64,000 bases of DNA. Origin: Vitis vinifera (taxonomy: Eukaryota; Streptophyta; Magnoliopsida; Vitales; Vitaceae). The DNA lies in assembly GCF_030704535.1 (NCBI RefSeq), contig NC_081820.1, forward strand, positions 18,033,501-18,097,500. Reading direction: 5' to 3'. This document shows, piece by piece, positions 22,264 through 33,307 of the stretch. The notes under the pieces were generated by a model. It made no database searches and was not told where the DNA came from. It saw only the letters and a list, made by a program, of their open reading frames with translations. The position numbers and the translations under genes were made by a program. Every line of letters starts with the position of its first letter. The first letter of the stretch is position 1.

Positions 22264-23247
22264 TTTTATTATTTCTAATACTTAAAATTTTTTATCATTT
22301 AAGTGTTAAAAATGTTAGAAATGTTTTTTAAAATCACTTCTAGATACAGTCGAACAGAGTTGCAGAAAAGCTCTTTGACTTAGAGGAGGATGTGCAAGAT
22401 TGATGAAGTGAGCCACTTCCTAGTTTCAATTAACAAATAAAAATGGAGTTTTTAATAGAAGAAGAGAAGATGTTTTGGGAGGAAGGAATGGAAGTGGAGG
22501 TCGTAGACTCGTAGAGCCCTCCATTCTCTTCAACACACTCATAAAACCGCCAACAAAAGGAAGAAAAACAACGGTTACATCTATATATTCACAAACAAGA
22601 ACTGGATCGATGTTGTTCTTAGGCTTTCTTCTTTTAGGTTTTTTCGAGAAAAAATTGATTTGTCCTATTTTTAGTAAGTTAAGTTTTTTTTTTTTGATTG
22701 ATTATTATTATTATTATTATTATTTTACAATAGTTTAGTTTAACTCAAATGTACCTCCTTAAAGCACTTCTATGGAGGATTTTTTTTAACTATAAATTAA
22801 ACCCTTATTTATTAATTAATTTTTTTTTAAAAAAAATTCATGCATAAACCTATTTAAAGATGATAACGCAGAGGATTTAGGACTCATCTCAAAAAATAGG
22901 ATAATAGAATTTCTTATATCTATCCCATATCAAATGGTGATTCTTCTTTAGTTATATTTTAAAAAGTAATTGAAAATAATTTAAATATTTTTGAAAGTTT
23001 AATTTAACTCAAATGCAGCTCCTTAAAACACTTCCACGTAAGATTTTGATATCTAGGACAACTAGTAGAGGGGAAGGTTTCTAATTTCTAATTTGTGTTA
23101 GGAAAGGTTTCTAATTTCTGTCGGGAAAGGTTTCTAATTGCTTAGGTTAAATACGGAAGTACTCTTAAGTGAAAGGGGAGAAAAAAGCTTCACAAAAATA
23201 ATTTGTTTGGTTCTCTGCTCTTGTGAAGATTTGGAACAAGTGAAGAT
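22264..23247. other. Promoter-side region of the B3 gene
   Basis: AT-rich sequence with a TTA/TAT microsatellite near 22698-22725. From about 22750 it resembles, inverted, the upstream region of the 14116-14826 gene. The leader just before the ATG contains AAGCTTCACAAAAATAATTT and CTTGTGAAGATTTGG, shared with other family members. Confidence 0.6.
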
Positions 23248-24147
23248 ATGGAGGGGGAGCATCCAGAGCGCATGGAGTGCTTTAAATGCAAGAGAAAGCG
23301 CCTCTTAATGAGAGAGAAAACAAAGCGCTTAATGAGAGAGAAAACTCTCAAGAGGCCTTTTCTGGAAGAAGAACCCAGAAAGAGGAAAAAATCAAGGAAT
23401 GGAACGTTAGTGATTGAAGAAAGGAATGGAGAAGACCGAGTACCTGAGAAACTGAGCATAGAGGAAGAAGAAGAGCCTTGGAGACAGATGGAAATTTATA
23501 TTGAAGATGAAGAAGACCAAGTATCTGAGACATACAAGGAAGACGAGAGGCCTGTGGAAGAGGAACCTGAGAAACCAATCATAGAGGAAGAAGAAGATCC
23601 TTGGAGACCGATGAAAATTTTTGTCGAAGGTATTATTGAACATTTACACGATGACTTGGAAAATCAGTGGAATCTCAGGATGGAGCAGAATATTGGAGTT
23701 GGCCTTGATCTTCCGAGGGTGGAGATGGATGAAGGTGAAGATCCTCCTCCAGAGCTTCCGGAGGATTTTAAAGTTCGCATAAGAGAAATGAATGGCACCC
23801 ATCCGATTCTGGTTTTAGAGAAGCAGTTATTTAAGACTGATATAAACAAAGGTGAAAACAGATTATCCATGCCCTTGAACCAAATCCGAAGGGAGTTCTT
23901 GAGTGAAGACGAAAAGATGAGGGTGGTGGAAGGAATGCTAGTAAAGCTAATACAACCATCTCTGGAAGAAACTACAGTAACCTTCAAGAAATGGAAGATG
24001 AAGGAAAGTTGTCATCTTTACGTTTTTACGAGGGAATGGAAGTTGATAGTACATGACAATTCACTTGAGGCAAGAACTCGAATTCAAGTATGGTCCTTTC
24101 GGGTTGGGTCCGAATTGTGGTTTGCTCTTGTTAGGCTTAACCCATGA
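23248..24147 (+). CDS. B3-domain protein with acidic N-terminus (DUF313-like)
   Basis: A 299-residue open frame and the only family member here that keeps a B3-like DNA-binding domain. Residues 9-41 carry the family signature (MECFKCKRKRLLMREK, LKRPFLEE). Residues 61-126 hold two diverged acidic modules ending EEEEEPWRQMEIYIE and EEEEDPWRPMKIFVE. Residues about 165-299 match the plant DUF313/B3 pattern: LPEDFKVRIREMNG, LFKTDINKGENRLSMP, VTFKKWKM, then a C-terminal WSFR...LWFALVRL block. B3 proteins of this kind are presumed nuclear DNA-binding factors; the target is unknown. It has a single exon. The start at 23248 is used; the Met at residue 9 aligns with the start of the 14116 gene and could be the true one. 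This is the likeliest functional member. Confidence 0.75.
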   Translation: MEGEHPERMECFKCKRKRLLMREKTKRLMREKTLKRPFLEEEPRKRKKSRNGTLVIEERNGEDRVPEKLSIEEEEEPWRQMEIYIEDEEDQVSETYKEDERPVEEEPEKPIIEEEEDPWRPMKIFVEGIIEHLHDDLENQWNLRMEQNIGVGLDLPRVEMDEGEDPPPELPEDFKVRIREMNGTHPILVLEKQLFKTDINKGENRLSMPLNQIRREFLSEDEKMRVVEGMLVKLIQPSLEETTVTFKKWKMKESCHLYVFTREWKLIVHDNSLEARTRIQVWSFRVGSELWFALVRLNP

Positions 24148-24384
24148 AAACACAACAGCAGCAATGGAGAAGCTGAAGATGAGCAACATTGAAGACATTG
24201 AAGACCTGTCTTTTTTAATAGAGTTTTTGATAAGAGTATTAGGGTTTTTGTTTATTATTCATGCAATTACCTTTAGACTATGAGTTTGTTTGTTATGCAT
24301 GTTTTTCATCAAGGATTTCTTTCCATGGATATATAAATTTCATGTTGGTTTATCAATTAAATGCATGGATTTAATTAAAGTGGG

Positions 24385-24557
24385 GAAAAAAAACTTCACA
24401 ATTATATGAATTCTTCTTAAATAGTTTTTTTGGTTTTTTGCTATTGTGAAGATTTGTTGCAGGTGAAGGATTGGACAGACTCTTGTTTTGATTTTGAATG
24501 CATGGAAAATAAAGAGCGCCTAATAAGAGAAAGCTCTCAAGAGGCCCTTTATGATTA
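24385..24557 (+). pseudogene. 5' fragment of the acidic/B3 family (leader and first codons)
   Basis: It repeats the family leader (ATTGTGAAGATTTGTTGCAG) and an initiation region (ATGGAAAATAAAGAGCGCCT at about 24501). It breaks the REK motif by a small deletion and soon meets TAA. It is an inverted partner of 25828-25995, with which it shares both leader and upstream sequence. Confidence 0.7.
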
Positions 24558-25430
24558 ATTTAAGATTAATATATTTATAAAAAATAAAGCAAATAATATA
24601 TCTCAGCGTTTATCTTATCTCATATTTGATTGAACATATGATAAGATAAGTGGTGAAATAACTTATTGTATTTCATCACCAATCAAACATGGGATATGAT
24701 GTATTTTTCTTTCTTTATCTTACCTCATGTTGTGTCACGCCAATCAAAACATGGTCTTAAAACACTTCTATGTAGGATTTCAATTTTATATTAAACCCTT
24801 ATTTATTTATTAAAAAAAAACACCATACACAAACTTATATAGAAATCATAAGTTTAATTTATAAAAATATATTATAATATCAATATATGTATTATTTAAT
24901 ATATATAATATATATATATATATCCATATATCATAAATTTATTTATTTTTTATCAATTTTTATTTTTTTATATTAATTATTTTGTAAAATAAATTTTTTT
25001 ATGATAAAATATAATTTATGGTTAAAAAAAACTCAAAAATTTATAAAAATATATTATAAAATAATATCAATATATGTATTATTTAATATATATAAATAAT
25101 TTTTATATATTTTAAATAACATAATATAAAAAATTATTTATAAAGTTTAAATATTTTAATCATGAATATTTTTATATTTTTTAAAATAAAAATTTTTATA
25201 ATACAATATAATTTTTATTTTATAAAGGTCTGCCATAGTTGGCCAACATCACTGGAACCCACATCATTGATGGTGTTTGGGGAACAAGCCAAAGATCAAG
25301 AATCAAGAAAATTAACGAAAAACTACAAACTGTTTATTCATCAAGAATCAGAAACTCTAAGAACAACCTTTGAATGAATGAAGAACATTTGCATGAAAAA
25401 TTCTAAGAATATTATTGTTCTTGAAGGTGG
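24558..25430. other. AT-rich spacer
   Basis: Very AT-rich, with TATATA runs near 24900-24925 and a repeated block (about 24840-24900 and 25035-25090, AATATATTATA...ATATCAATATATGTATTA). Part of 24765-24840 resembles the upstream region of the 23248 gene. No gene is recognised. Confidence 0.6.
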
Positions 25431-25510
25431 TATATATGGCATCAAATCTACTTAGCTGGTATTTGCAGTGCTATAGGCTTGTGCTGCCATCATCTTCTTC
25501 TCCTTCCTCC

Positions 25511-25933
25511 TTAAACCCTAACGACAGCAAAGCACAGCTTGGAATCCATGTTCCGAAAGGACCACAATTCAGGCTTCACGACTACACAAAGTACATCGAG
25601 CATATTATTCAGGGGCCATTCTTCTTCCTCTATTTCTTCTACCTCGTATTTCTCAGGTGCTCGGTCTTCTTCATCTTCGGTATAAATTTCTATCGGTCTC
25701 CATGGCTCTTTTTTATCTACGCTCAGATTCTCAGGTTCTTCCTCCACAGGCCTCTCTTCTTCCTGTACTTTGTCTTCTTCGCCCCTTTCTTCCATCTCAG
25801 GTTCTTCTTGATCTTCTTGCAGAAAAGGCCTCTTGAGAGCTTTCTCTCTCATTAAGCGCTGTCTCTTTTCCATGCATTCAAAATCAAAACATGAGTCTGT
25901 GCAAGACCTGTAACAAATCTTCACAAATAGCAA
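25511..25933 (-). pseudogene. Acidic REK-LKRPF family copy with internally deleted B3 domain
   Basis: A 140-codon frame. The family-like start is the Met at about 25871-25873 (MEKRQRLMREKALKRPFL). Acidic modules follow (VEEEPENLSVDKKEPWRPIE), then the sequence jumps to a B3 C-terminus (ELWSFRNMDSKLCFAVVRV, stop) with about 120 expected residues missing. The last block aligns with WSFRVGSELWFALVRL of the 23248 protein. The deletion removes most of the presumed DNA-binding fold, so I call it a pseudogene. A small acidic protein could still be made. Confidence 0.7.
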
Positions 25934-25995
25934 AAAACCAAAAAAAAAAAAAAAAAAAAACTATTTAAAAAGAATTCATATAATTGTGATTTTTT

Positions 25996-27031
25996 CCCAC
26001 TTTTATTTGATAAATTATATATATATATTAAATATGTAAAATTATTTATTTTAATTCCAAAATTTGATTTAGGTGGTGTTTATTTTTTGACTTGAATAAA
26101 AAAAAATCAAAAATATTTTTTTTTATTATTTAACTAAAAGTAACCTATTCATATAAATCAGTATAATTAAACTAAAATTATTGAAAATAAGTTCACTAAT
26201 TGTGTGATTGGATCTTAAACAGTGAACTTAAATTTACTAAATCCCGTGATTTTTCATCTCCACAAATAGTGTGAGGTTTACCTGGTAAAAAATTATGAGT
26301 CTTTTATATACTTGTTTGATTTTAATTATGAGTCTTTTATATACTTGTTTGATTTTAAACATTTTGTTTATTCTTAATATCCAACGTATTTAAATTAGGT
26401 TAATATTTCAAACCGTAAAAGGGTTACCCTAATAGATATTGGGTTAATATTTCAATGCTTATATTATAATTTTTAAAATATATCAATTCACATAGTATAT
26501 TAGTTAGTGAAAAATGATTTAATTTTTTTTTCTTCCAATGCCATTTTCTTCGAAAAAGATTTGTAAAAAATATTTTGGTAGAATATGAAACAAGTTATGA
26601 TCTTATTTTTAGTTAATTTAATAACTTATAAAGAAAAGAGATGTTATTATAAATGCTTTAATACTTGAATTCACTTAGAATAAAAATAAAATTATAATTT
26701 TCACTAAATAAAACTACTATGAATTGAAGGTTGATATTTGAATTAAAATAATAATTAAAGGAAAATAATTAAATTTTTAGGCAATGATATATATTAATTA
26801 ATATCTAGAAAGTAGGAGATATATTTGTAAAGGAGATAACTTCTAGTATGAAAGTAATTATGTAATTAATTATTATCAGCCCATAGAATAGAAGGACAAT
26901 ATGATTGTAATTCCAAAAAAAAAAATATCAATGACTATATGCATGAAGTTATAATCCGTCTGTTTCCATTCTTCTTCTTCATCTTTGTTGTGCTTTCACT
27001 GGTTAGCCTTAATAAGAGCATACTGCAATTT
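25996..27031. other. AT-rich spacer with a 33-bp tandem duplication
   Basis: No gene is recognised. ATTATGAGTCTTTTATATAC and the bases after it are repeated head to tail at about 26294 and 26327. Confidence 0.6.
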
Positions 27032-27550
27032 TCAATTTTTGAAATCTTTGGGAAAATCAACTCCATTGTGCACCATTCGTCTTCGCCGAATTTCCAACTC
27101 ATTGGATAAAATTGCAATAACACTTTTGATATGAAGTAAAGCGATATTCATATTATCATTCATCTCTCTTATCCTAGTCCTGAAACCTTCAAGAAGATCA
27201 ATTAAAATCTGTTTCATCCGTTGAATTTCCATCTCATCCGATAAAATTTCAGTAATACTTTCCATAAAAATTCTCCCACTTTGCTCATTTTCTCCTTCAT
27301 GGCTAATTTCCATCCGTATCTGGGGCTTCTCTTCTTCCTCTATGCTCAATTTCTTAGGTTCTTCTTCCACAAGCCTTTCTTCTTCCTTGGATTCCTCTTG
27401 TACTTTGTCTTCTTCATCCCTTCCATTAATCACTTCTTCTTCTTCGACAATGGGCCTCTTGAGACCTTTCTCTCTCACTAAGCGCTTTCTCCTTTCCGAG
27501 TAGTCATTATTTTTGTAACCCTTCATATCTTCACAAGAGGAAAGGAACAA
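27032..27550 (-). CDS. Acidic REK-LKRPF family member without B3
   Basis: A 172-residue frame. The signature is RKRLVREKGLKRPIVEEEE, followed by acidic repeats (VEEEPKKLSIEEEEKPQIRM) and a middle part rich in helix-forming residues (SITEILSDEMEIQRMKQILI). It then has LLEGFRTRIREMNDNMNI, which aligns with LPEDFKVRIREMNG of the 23248 protein just before its B3 domain. It diverges there and ends. A second MEIQR-like segment (SNELEIRRRRM) near the C-terminus suggests an internal duplication. The leader CTCTTGTGAAGATATG is conserved with the other copies. Function is unknown and it may be decaying. Confidence 0.55.
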   Translation of the reverse strand: MFLSSCEDMKGYKNNDYSERRKRLVREKGLKRPIVEEEEVINGRDEEDKVQEESKEEERLVEEEPKKLSIEEEEKPQIRMEISHEGENEQSGRIFMESITEILSDEMEIQRMKQILIDLLEGFRTRIREMNDNMNIALLHIKSVIAILSNELEIRRRRMVHNGVDFPKDFKN

Positions 27551-27559
27551 AAAAAACTT

Positions 27560-28879
27560 ATTAAAAAAGAATTGTGATTGTGAGGTGATGCGCTCCAGTT
27601 CACATATGCTTCTATATGTATCCTTACCAATTAGAAACCTTTCCTAACACAAATTAGAAACCCTATTTCCCCGTTATAATAGCTATCCTAAATATTTGGT
27701 GGAATCATGTTTTTTTTTTTTTACACAATATATTATTTTAATTTTATCCATAATATAGAATTTCTAATTATTTTTATTATTATTATAATAGAGATGAAAT
27801 AAAAATATTAATGGTTGACTTAGAAATTATTTTTACTAGTATTTAAAAACAAAAGGAAAATATAGGTTCATTTAGCCATATTTTCTTAAATTTGTTTTTA
27901 AAAACTGTTTTTAAGTTAAAAAATAAAAAATAAATTTTAAAAACAAGTTCAAGAAACATAATCAAAGGGCCCTAAAATTTTCCTTAGGTCTCTTCTTTGA
28001 CCTCATCAAAATCACTATATTTTGGTATCTTAGAGTAAAGTTTTGTATGTTTTAAACCCGTGACTTCTTTATTCCCTTCAAACCAACTTGTTTGAATGGA
28101 AAACCCTACATTTTACAATTTGTTTTGTTGTATGATATTTGTTTTGATCAAAAGATTGAGCGGTATTTATTTATTTTACTTAATTCTAAATTGAATTTTA
28201 ACGTTTAATAGTGTTAAATATTAAGTTGTTTGTTTTTGTAATATTTTATTTCTATTAAGTATTAAAAAGTAAAGAAAAATAAACATGTTACTTTTTCTAT
28301 TTGGAAACAGTTAAATATTTTGGTTTTTTTTAATTCAATAAAAAGTTTATAATAAGTCATAAAAAAGTAGAAAAACAAACAACTTAAAGTCTGAAAGTAA
28401 ATTACTTTCATTAAAAAGTTAAAAAAACAAACACCCTCTTAACCTCATTATATAATTTAACATTAAATTATTTACGTATGTTAAAAGTTTAATCAGCCTT
28501 GTAGCTCGATCATTTTGTGATATAAATAATAAGAAGTACCATTATTTGTTTGTTTTAACTTTAAGTCTTAAGACAAATTACTCTAAAATTCAAGTAATTT
28601 CTAAAATTACTTATTTTTTAATTTATCATTTGTTTTAAGACAAATTTGTGTTGTCTTAAAACTTAAAAAGTTAAAAAACCGAAGAACTCCTTAATGTCAT
28701 ACTACAATAGATATTTGTTTATTGAAATATGTTAGCATATATTAAAAAAAATAGCTTAATGAAATAATTCAACCAACTAATCCCCTTGTGGAGACCAGAA
28801 TGGCAGAGACTGTAAAAATCACGTGAAACAGTGATAAATTATAACTAAATCTTACCGGCCAGCCTTTGAGCCTCTTCAC
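27560..28879. other. AT-rich intergenic region
   Basis: The first about 130 bp resemble the promoter side of the other family copies (GGAAAGGTTTCTAATT-type block, here near 27630-27660). The rest is AT-rich with no gene recognised. Confidence 0.55.
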
Positions 28880-29205
28880 CACGGTTCAAAGTTGCGGTAT
28901 CGATCACTGACTTGGAGGGTCTCGAGGCGTATCGGTCTCGGTGTATCAATTTGGTATCAGGCGATACGTAAAATAAGCTAATTCAAAAATTCAAAAAAAT
29001 ATAAAAATATTATGTAAATTATTAGAAAAATATATACAATTAAATAAGCTCAAAAAATTAATAAAATAAAATTGTCTCACATTTAACATTATTTAAATAG
29101 TTATAAAAATATCTGCTCAAAGTTGTTTATAGTAATGCTAATAAAAGAAAGTTATTTTATTTCAAATATAATAACATTTTTACTAACAAACATACAATAC
29201 AATAA

Positions 29206-32200
29206 TCAATTCCATGTTGAATGACGAGGGGGTTCAAAATCATCATAATCAGTCCTACGACGAGTATACAAATTGGGGTGGCAATTCCCGTAGTGAGGAT
29301 ATGGTTGAAAGAGTTGTTCATAACTCAAATATGTTGGGTGAGATGATTGGCTTGATGATCCATAATCAGGAAAATATGGTTTCGAAGGCTATTCGGGATC
29401 AACACCATATTGATAGTATTCAAAACCTCGATAAGCAATGCTATTGCTACTAGAAGATTGATCATATCCATATGAGTCACGAGCTCATGTTCCAGTATTT
29501 GAATATCCCTCTGGATGCATCATTAGAAATCGATCAAAATCATTTATACTAAAAGTACTGGAAGAGCTATCATGGTCTCTAAAGTTGTGGTATGATCTAT
29601 CATCTACCCCTTTGAAATACGACTTTGATCTTATACCCAAATTTTGTAAGTGCTCATCAATACAGTGATAATTTGATCTATGATAATCATGCCCATTAGA
29701 ATAATCATTATCATTGGGAAATGTGGTTAGTCTTTCCAAATGCTTTCGTTGTTCCCATATCCCTGGTCGATATCCATGATCTGTATCTTGTGTGGCATAG
29801 TAATTTTCACCTCCTTGTGCCCATGACATGCTAGGATCTACTTGACTAACATAACCGCCCCCAGTGCTACCATCTCCTCCAGTACCCTCACTAGTGCTAC
29901 CAACTCCTCTATTGCCCCCATTAGTGCCACCACCCCGCCTACTGGGCATCGTCACCATCATCACTACTAGAACTTGAAGAAATTGTTTTAGAAGCCTTAC
30001 CTTTACGACGGGAATCAACATCTCTTTTCCTACCTTCTTCATTAGTGGGAAGACCTTTATTCAACTAATCCAAATTATCAGATGATAAAATAGGCTCTTC
30101 TCCTTCTCATATCCACTCATCTAATATATCATCATCATTAAAGATATGATTCCGATCAATTGGATTTTATAAATTTTCATTGCTTCGCTCTTGCATCAAA
30201 TTCTTAACTTGAAGTCGCACATTGTAGTGCACATAAACTAACTTATGCAACTTTTTCATTGCCAAACGGTTGCGCAACTTTGTGTGAATCAATGACCATG
30301 TGCTCCAATTTCTTTCACAACCTGATGAAGAACAAGTTTGGCTTAAAACTTTAATAACAATCTTTTGTAGATGTGGACCTTCGTCGCCATAGTTGTTCCA
30401 CCATTCAGCTATAATAAAGAAAATGCATAGTTATTAATCACTATGATATATTTAAAAAAAAATGATGATAATTTCTTATTTCTAAGAGACATAAATGTAT
30501 TGAGTACCTGGAAGAGATTGATTTCTTGCTTTCTTTGTAAGTGCACTTCCAAATTCTCATTGGCCATCAACAAATAATTTCACCTACATCATTAACATTT
30601 TTTTTTATTAATGCACATTACATATACAAAATGCATTATATAAAGGTCACAAACTATTATTATACCTTGTTAATAGCTTTTGCTTGTCTATCCAAATCTA
30701 GCTCTAATCTCTTGATAACCTCCTTTAATCCAACTTTAATTTTCGGATGGTTGGAGAAATGCTTTGAATATTGGAACATTGGATTTAAAAAAATATGCTG
30801 CCATAAGTTAAATAATGATCAGTTTATAATAATTTGTACTCGAAAAAAATAATAAAAAATATATAAAGAATTTTTTTATTACCTACAACATGCAAATGCC
30901 TGTGCAATTGACCTTCCCACCTTCTATTAATGACTTCCCAATACTTTTCCCATTGCTTGATCGATGCCTTGATAGCCAATTTAACTCTATCCATTGCTTC
31001 ATAAATGATTGATAGTGTGAGCTTTTTATTTTGATCAACCAATTTCAATACTTTGACGAGAGGTTCCATGATGGTTTGAACTTCCCTTGCCTTCTTCCAA
31101 AATCGATCAGTTAAGATAAGGTTGGATACCTTATCTCTTAGAATTTTTCTACTCCTATCTTTATTGAATTTACACCACTCATTTGTTGTGCACATTCTCT
31201 TCAAATCAACCTCATAACGTATAAGACTCTCAAGTGAAATGAATTCAGTGGCAAAACGGGTTATTCCTAGCCTTAACAGATATCTATCATTGGTGAACAC
31301 TTTCATCAAATTCACTACTTTCAAGCTATTATAAATAAATCCTGTGATCATCTTAGCTTGATCTAATGTCTCCTTAATCCGCTTCATGCTTGCAATATCT
31401 TCAAGCATTAAATCAATACAGTGGGCTGCACAAGGAGACCAAAACAAATGCTTCCGCTTCTCCATCAACAACATAGCGACTGCTTTAAAACTTGCCTCAT
31501 TATCAGTGACTACTTGAACAACATTTTCCTCCCCAACCTCCTCTACAACTTTATCCATAAGGGAAAAGATGTAGTCTGCTGTCTTAGGTATGTTGGTAGT
31601 GTCAACTGAAGAATGGTATATCATACTTCTATCACAAGAAATCATGAAATTGATGATAGGCTTTCTAGTCCTAGAACTCCAACCATCACACATGATTGTG
31701 CACCCATATATAGGCCATTTAGCCTTCAATGTTGTTATGTATACCTTAAGCTCTTGCACCTCATCTTCTAAATATGTATTTCCAATTTAGTATCTCGTGG
31801 GACCCTTAATGCCTGGACCTGCTTCTGCCATGGTATCAATCATTGATTGATAGTAAGGCCCACTATTAGCTACATTAAAGGGTATTGCATTAAAGAGAAA
31901 GAATTTAGAAATAACTTTACCCACTTTATTCACGCTTTCAGTAGAAAACAAGCTTTTTATTGATTTCTGCTTTGATGGGAACATGTAGGGATCAATTCCT
32001 TTTGGAGGTATGCTAGCTCATTTTCTTACACTGAAGCTACGTGTCAGTCCGCGCTTAATCCTAGCATTAGAAGGTTGTGAGGAACTACCACCCTTCTGAT
32101 GCTCTTGTCCACATTCTTAAAAAATTCGACGACTTTCTTTCATTGCTTGTTTCATTTGTCTTCTTTCAAAATTAGCCATAACAACGTCCTCAATTTCATA

Positions 32201-32475
32201 GAGATTTTCTCTATTTAAGGAACTCAAAAGTCATTTTTTTTCTTTAACTGTGCTTTTTCTTTGGAAGTATTAGACATATGTTGTCTAACACTATGTGACA
32301 CTTCTACCGATACATGTGGACATCCTTCCACTTGTTCGGATATATGTGTAATGTGTTGCTTTAATCTTGTTATACTGCCTTGTATAATTTTCCCACAATA
32401 TTTACACTTTGTGGTTCTTCTACTACTACCAACAGGTTCTGCATGCTCCCAACCAATATCATGTTTTGAAGCCAT
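29206..32475 (-). pseudogene. hAT transposase gene, multiply disrupted
   Basis: The start (MASKHDIGWEHAEP) leads into a BED zinc finger (CKYCGK...RLKQHITH) at 32224-32475. A frameshifted linker follows, then SGPYYQSMIDTMAEAGPGIK (31787-31984), a TAA stop, and the catalytic/DUF659 region (31759-30824) with CDGWSS, VVTDNEASF and WSPCAAHCIDLMLEDI. Smaller exons separated by GT-AG introns lie near 30670-30800 and 30490-30585, the latter with an in-frame TGA. The dimerisation region WNNYGDEGPHLQ...SSSGCERNWSTWS is at about 30165-30415. A Gly/Tyr/Ser-rich tail ends FEPPRHSTWN with a stop at 29206-29208. Several stops and at least one frameshift rule out an active transposase. hAT enzymes cut and paste DNA in the nucleus. 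Confidence 0.85.
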
Positions 32476-32762
32476 TTTGAAATTTTAACCTAACCATGTA
32501 TAAAAGGAAAACAACTTACTTTTCAAATTAAATATATATAAACACATTTATATAAGAATTATAATATTCAATTTTCCACTCACTTATATGTTTCATATTG
32601 TAACCATATAAAAATAAATTCTACTAAAAAAGCAATAAACACGATCTCACCTAAGTTCATCATCTTTTGTTTTCCACTTATTTATATGTTTTTTAATTAA
32701 AATAAATAATAGTTAAATAAATGAATATTTTTATAAAAAAAAAATTCTTTTAAAAAAGTTTG

Positions 32763-33307
32763 TTTTGATAATTATTGATTTCCTATTGTAATTTAATTGT
32801 AGAATATTATAAAATAAAAAATCTACATGATATAATGAAGTAAAATTGATTAAAATATAAATGTAATTGACCATGTAAATGCATACCCTTCATTCCGTAT
32901 TATTAAATCATTTATGATTATTTGAAAAAAAATTAAATAATTATTAATTTTCTAATGTAATTTAATTTTGCAATATTATAAGATAAAAACATAAATTAAA
33001 AATACAATATCTATACCATATAAAATTTACCATATAAATGTACTTTATATTTCTATACCATACAAAAATAATTTAGTGAACCAATTTATTGTTTTGATAA
33101 TTATTGATTTCCTATTGTAATTTAATTATAGAATATTATAAAATAAAAAATCTACATGATATAATGAAGTAAGATTGATTCAAATATAAATGTAATTTAC
33201 CATGTAAATGCCTACCCTTCATTCCGTATTATTAAATCATTTATGATTATTTAAAAAAAATTTAAATAATTATTAATTTTCTAATGTAATTTAATTTTGC
33301 AATATAG
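32763..33307. repeat. Direct repeat (about 210 bp, two copies) in the hAT 5' region
   Basis: 32763-32975 and 33093-33307 share long near-identical stretches (for example TTATTGATTTCCTATTGTAA, CTACATGATATAATGAAGTA, CCCTTCATTCCGTATTATTA), separated by about 115 bp. They are non-coding and AT-rich. Confidence 0.85.

Noticed and set aside
23348..23643. Minus-strand open frames rich in Phe/Leu/Ser over the B3 gene
   Set aside because: They are antisense readings of Glu-rich codons (GAA/GAG reversed gives TTC/CTC). The sense frame has a recognisable domain.
25415..25855. 146-codon plus-strand frame over the 25511-25933 copy
   Set aside because: Same antisense effect. The minus frame has the family signature and B3 end.
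28880..28960. Left hAT end treated as certain
   Set aside because: Only about 10 terminal bases match the right end and the flanking 8-mers agree at five positions, so the boundary is kept tentative.
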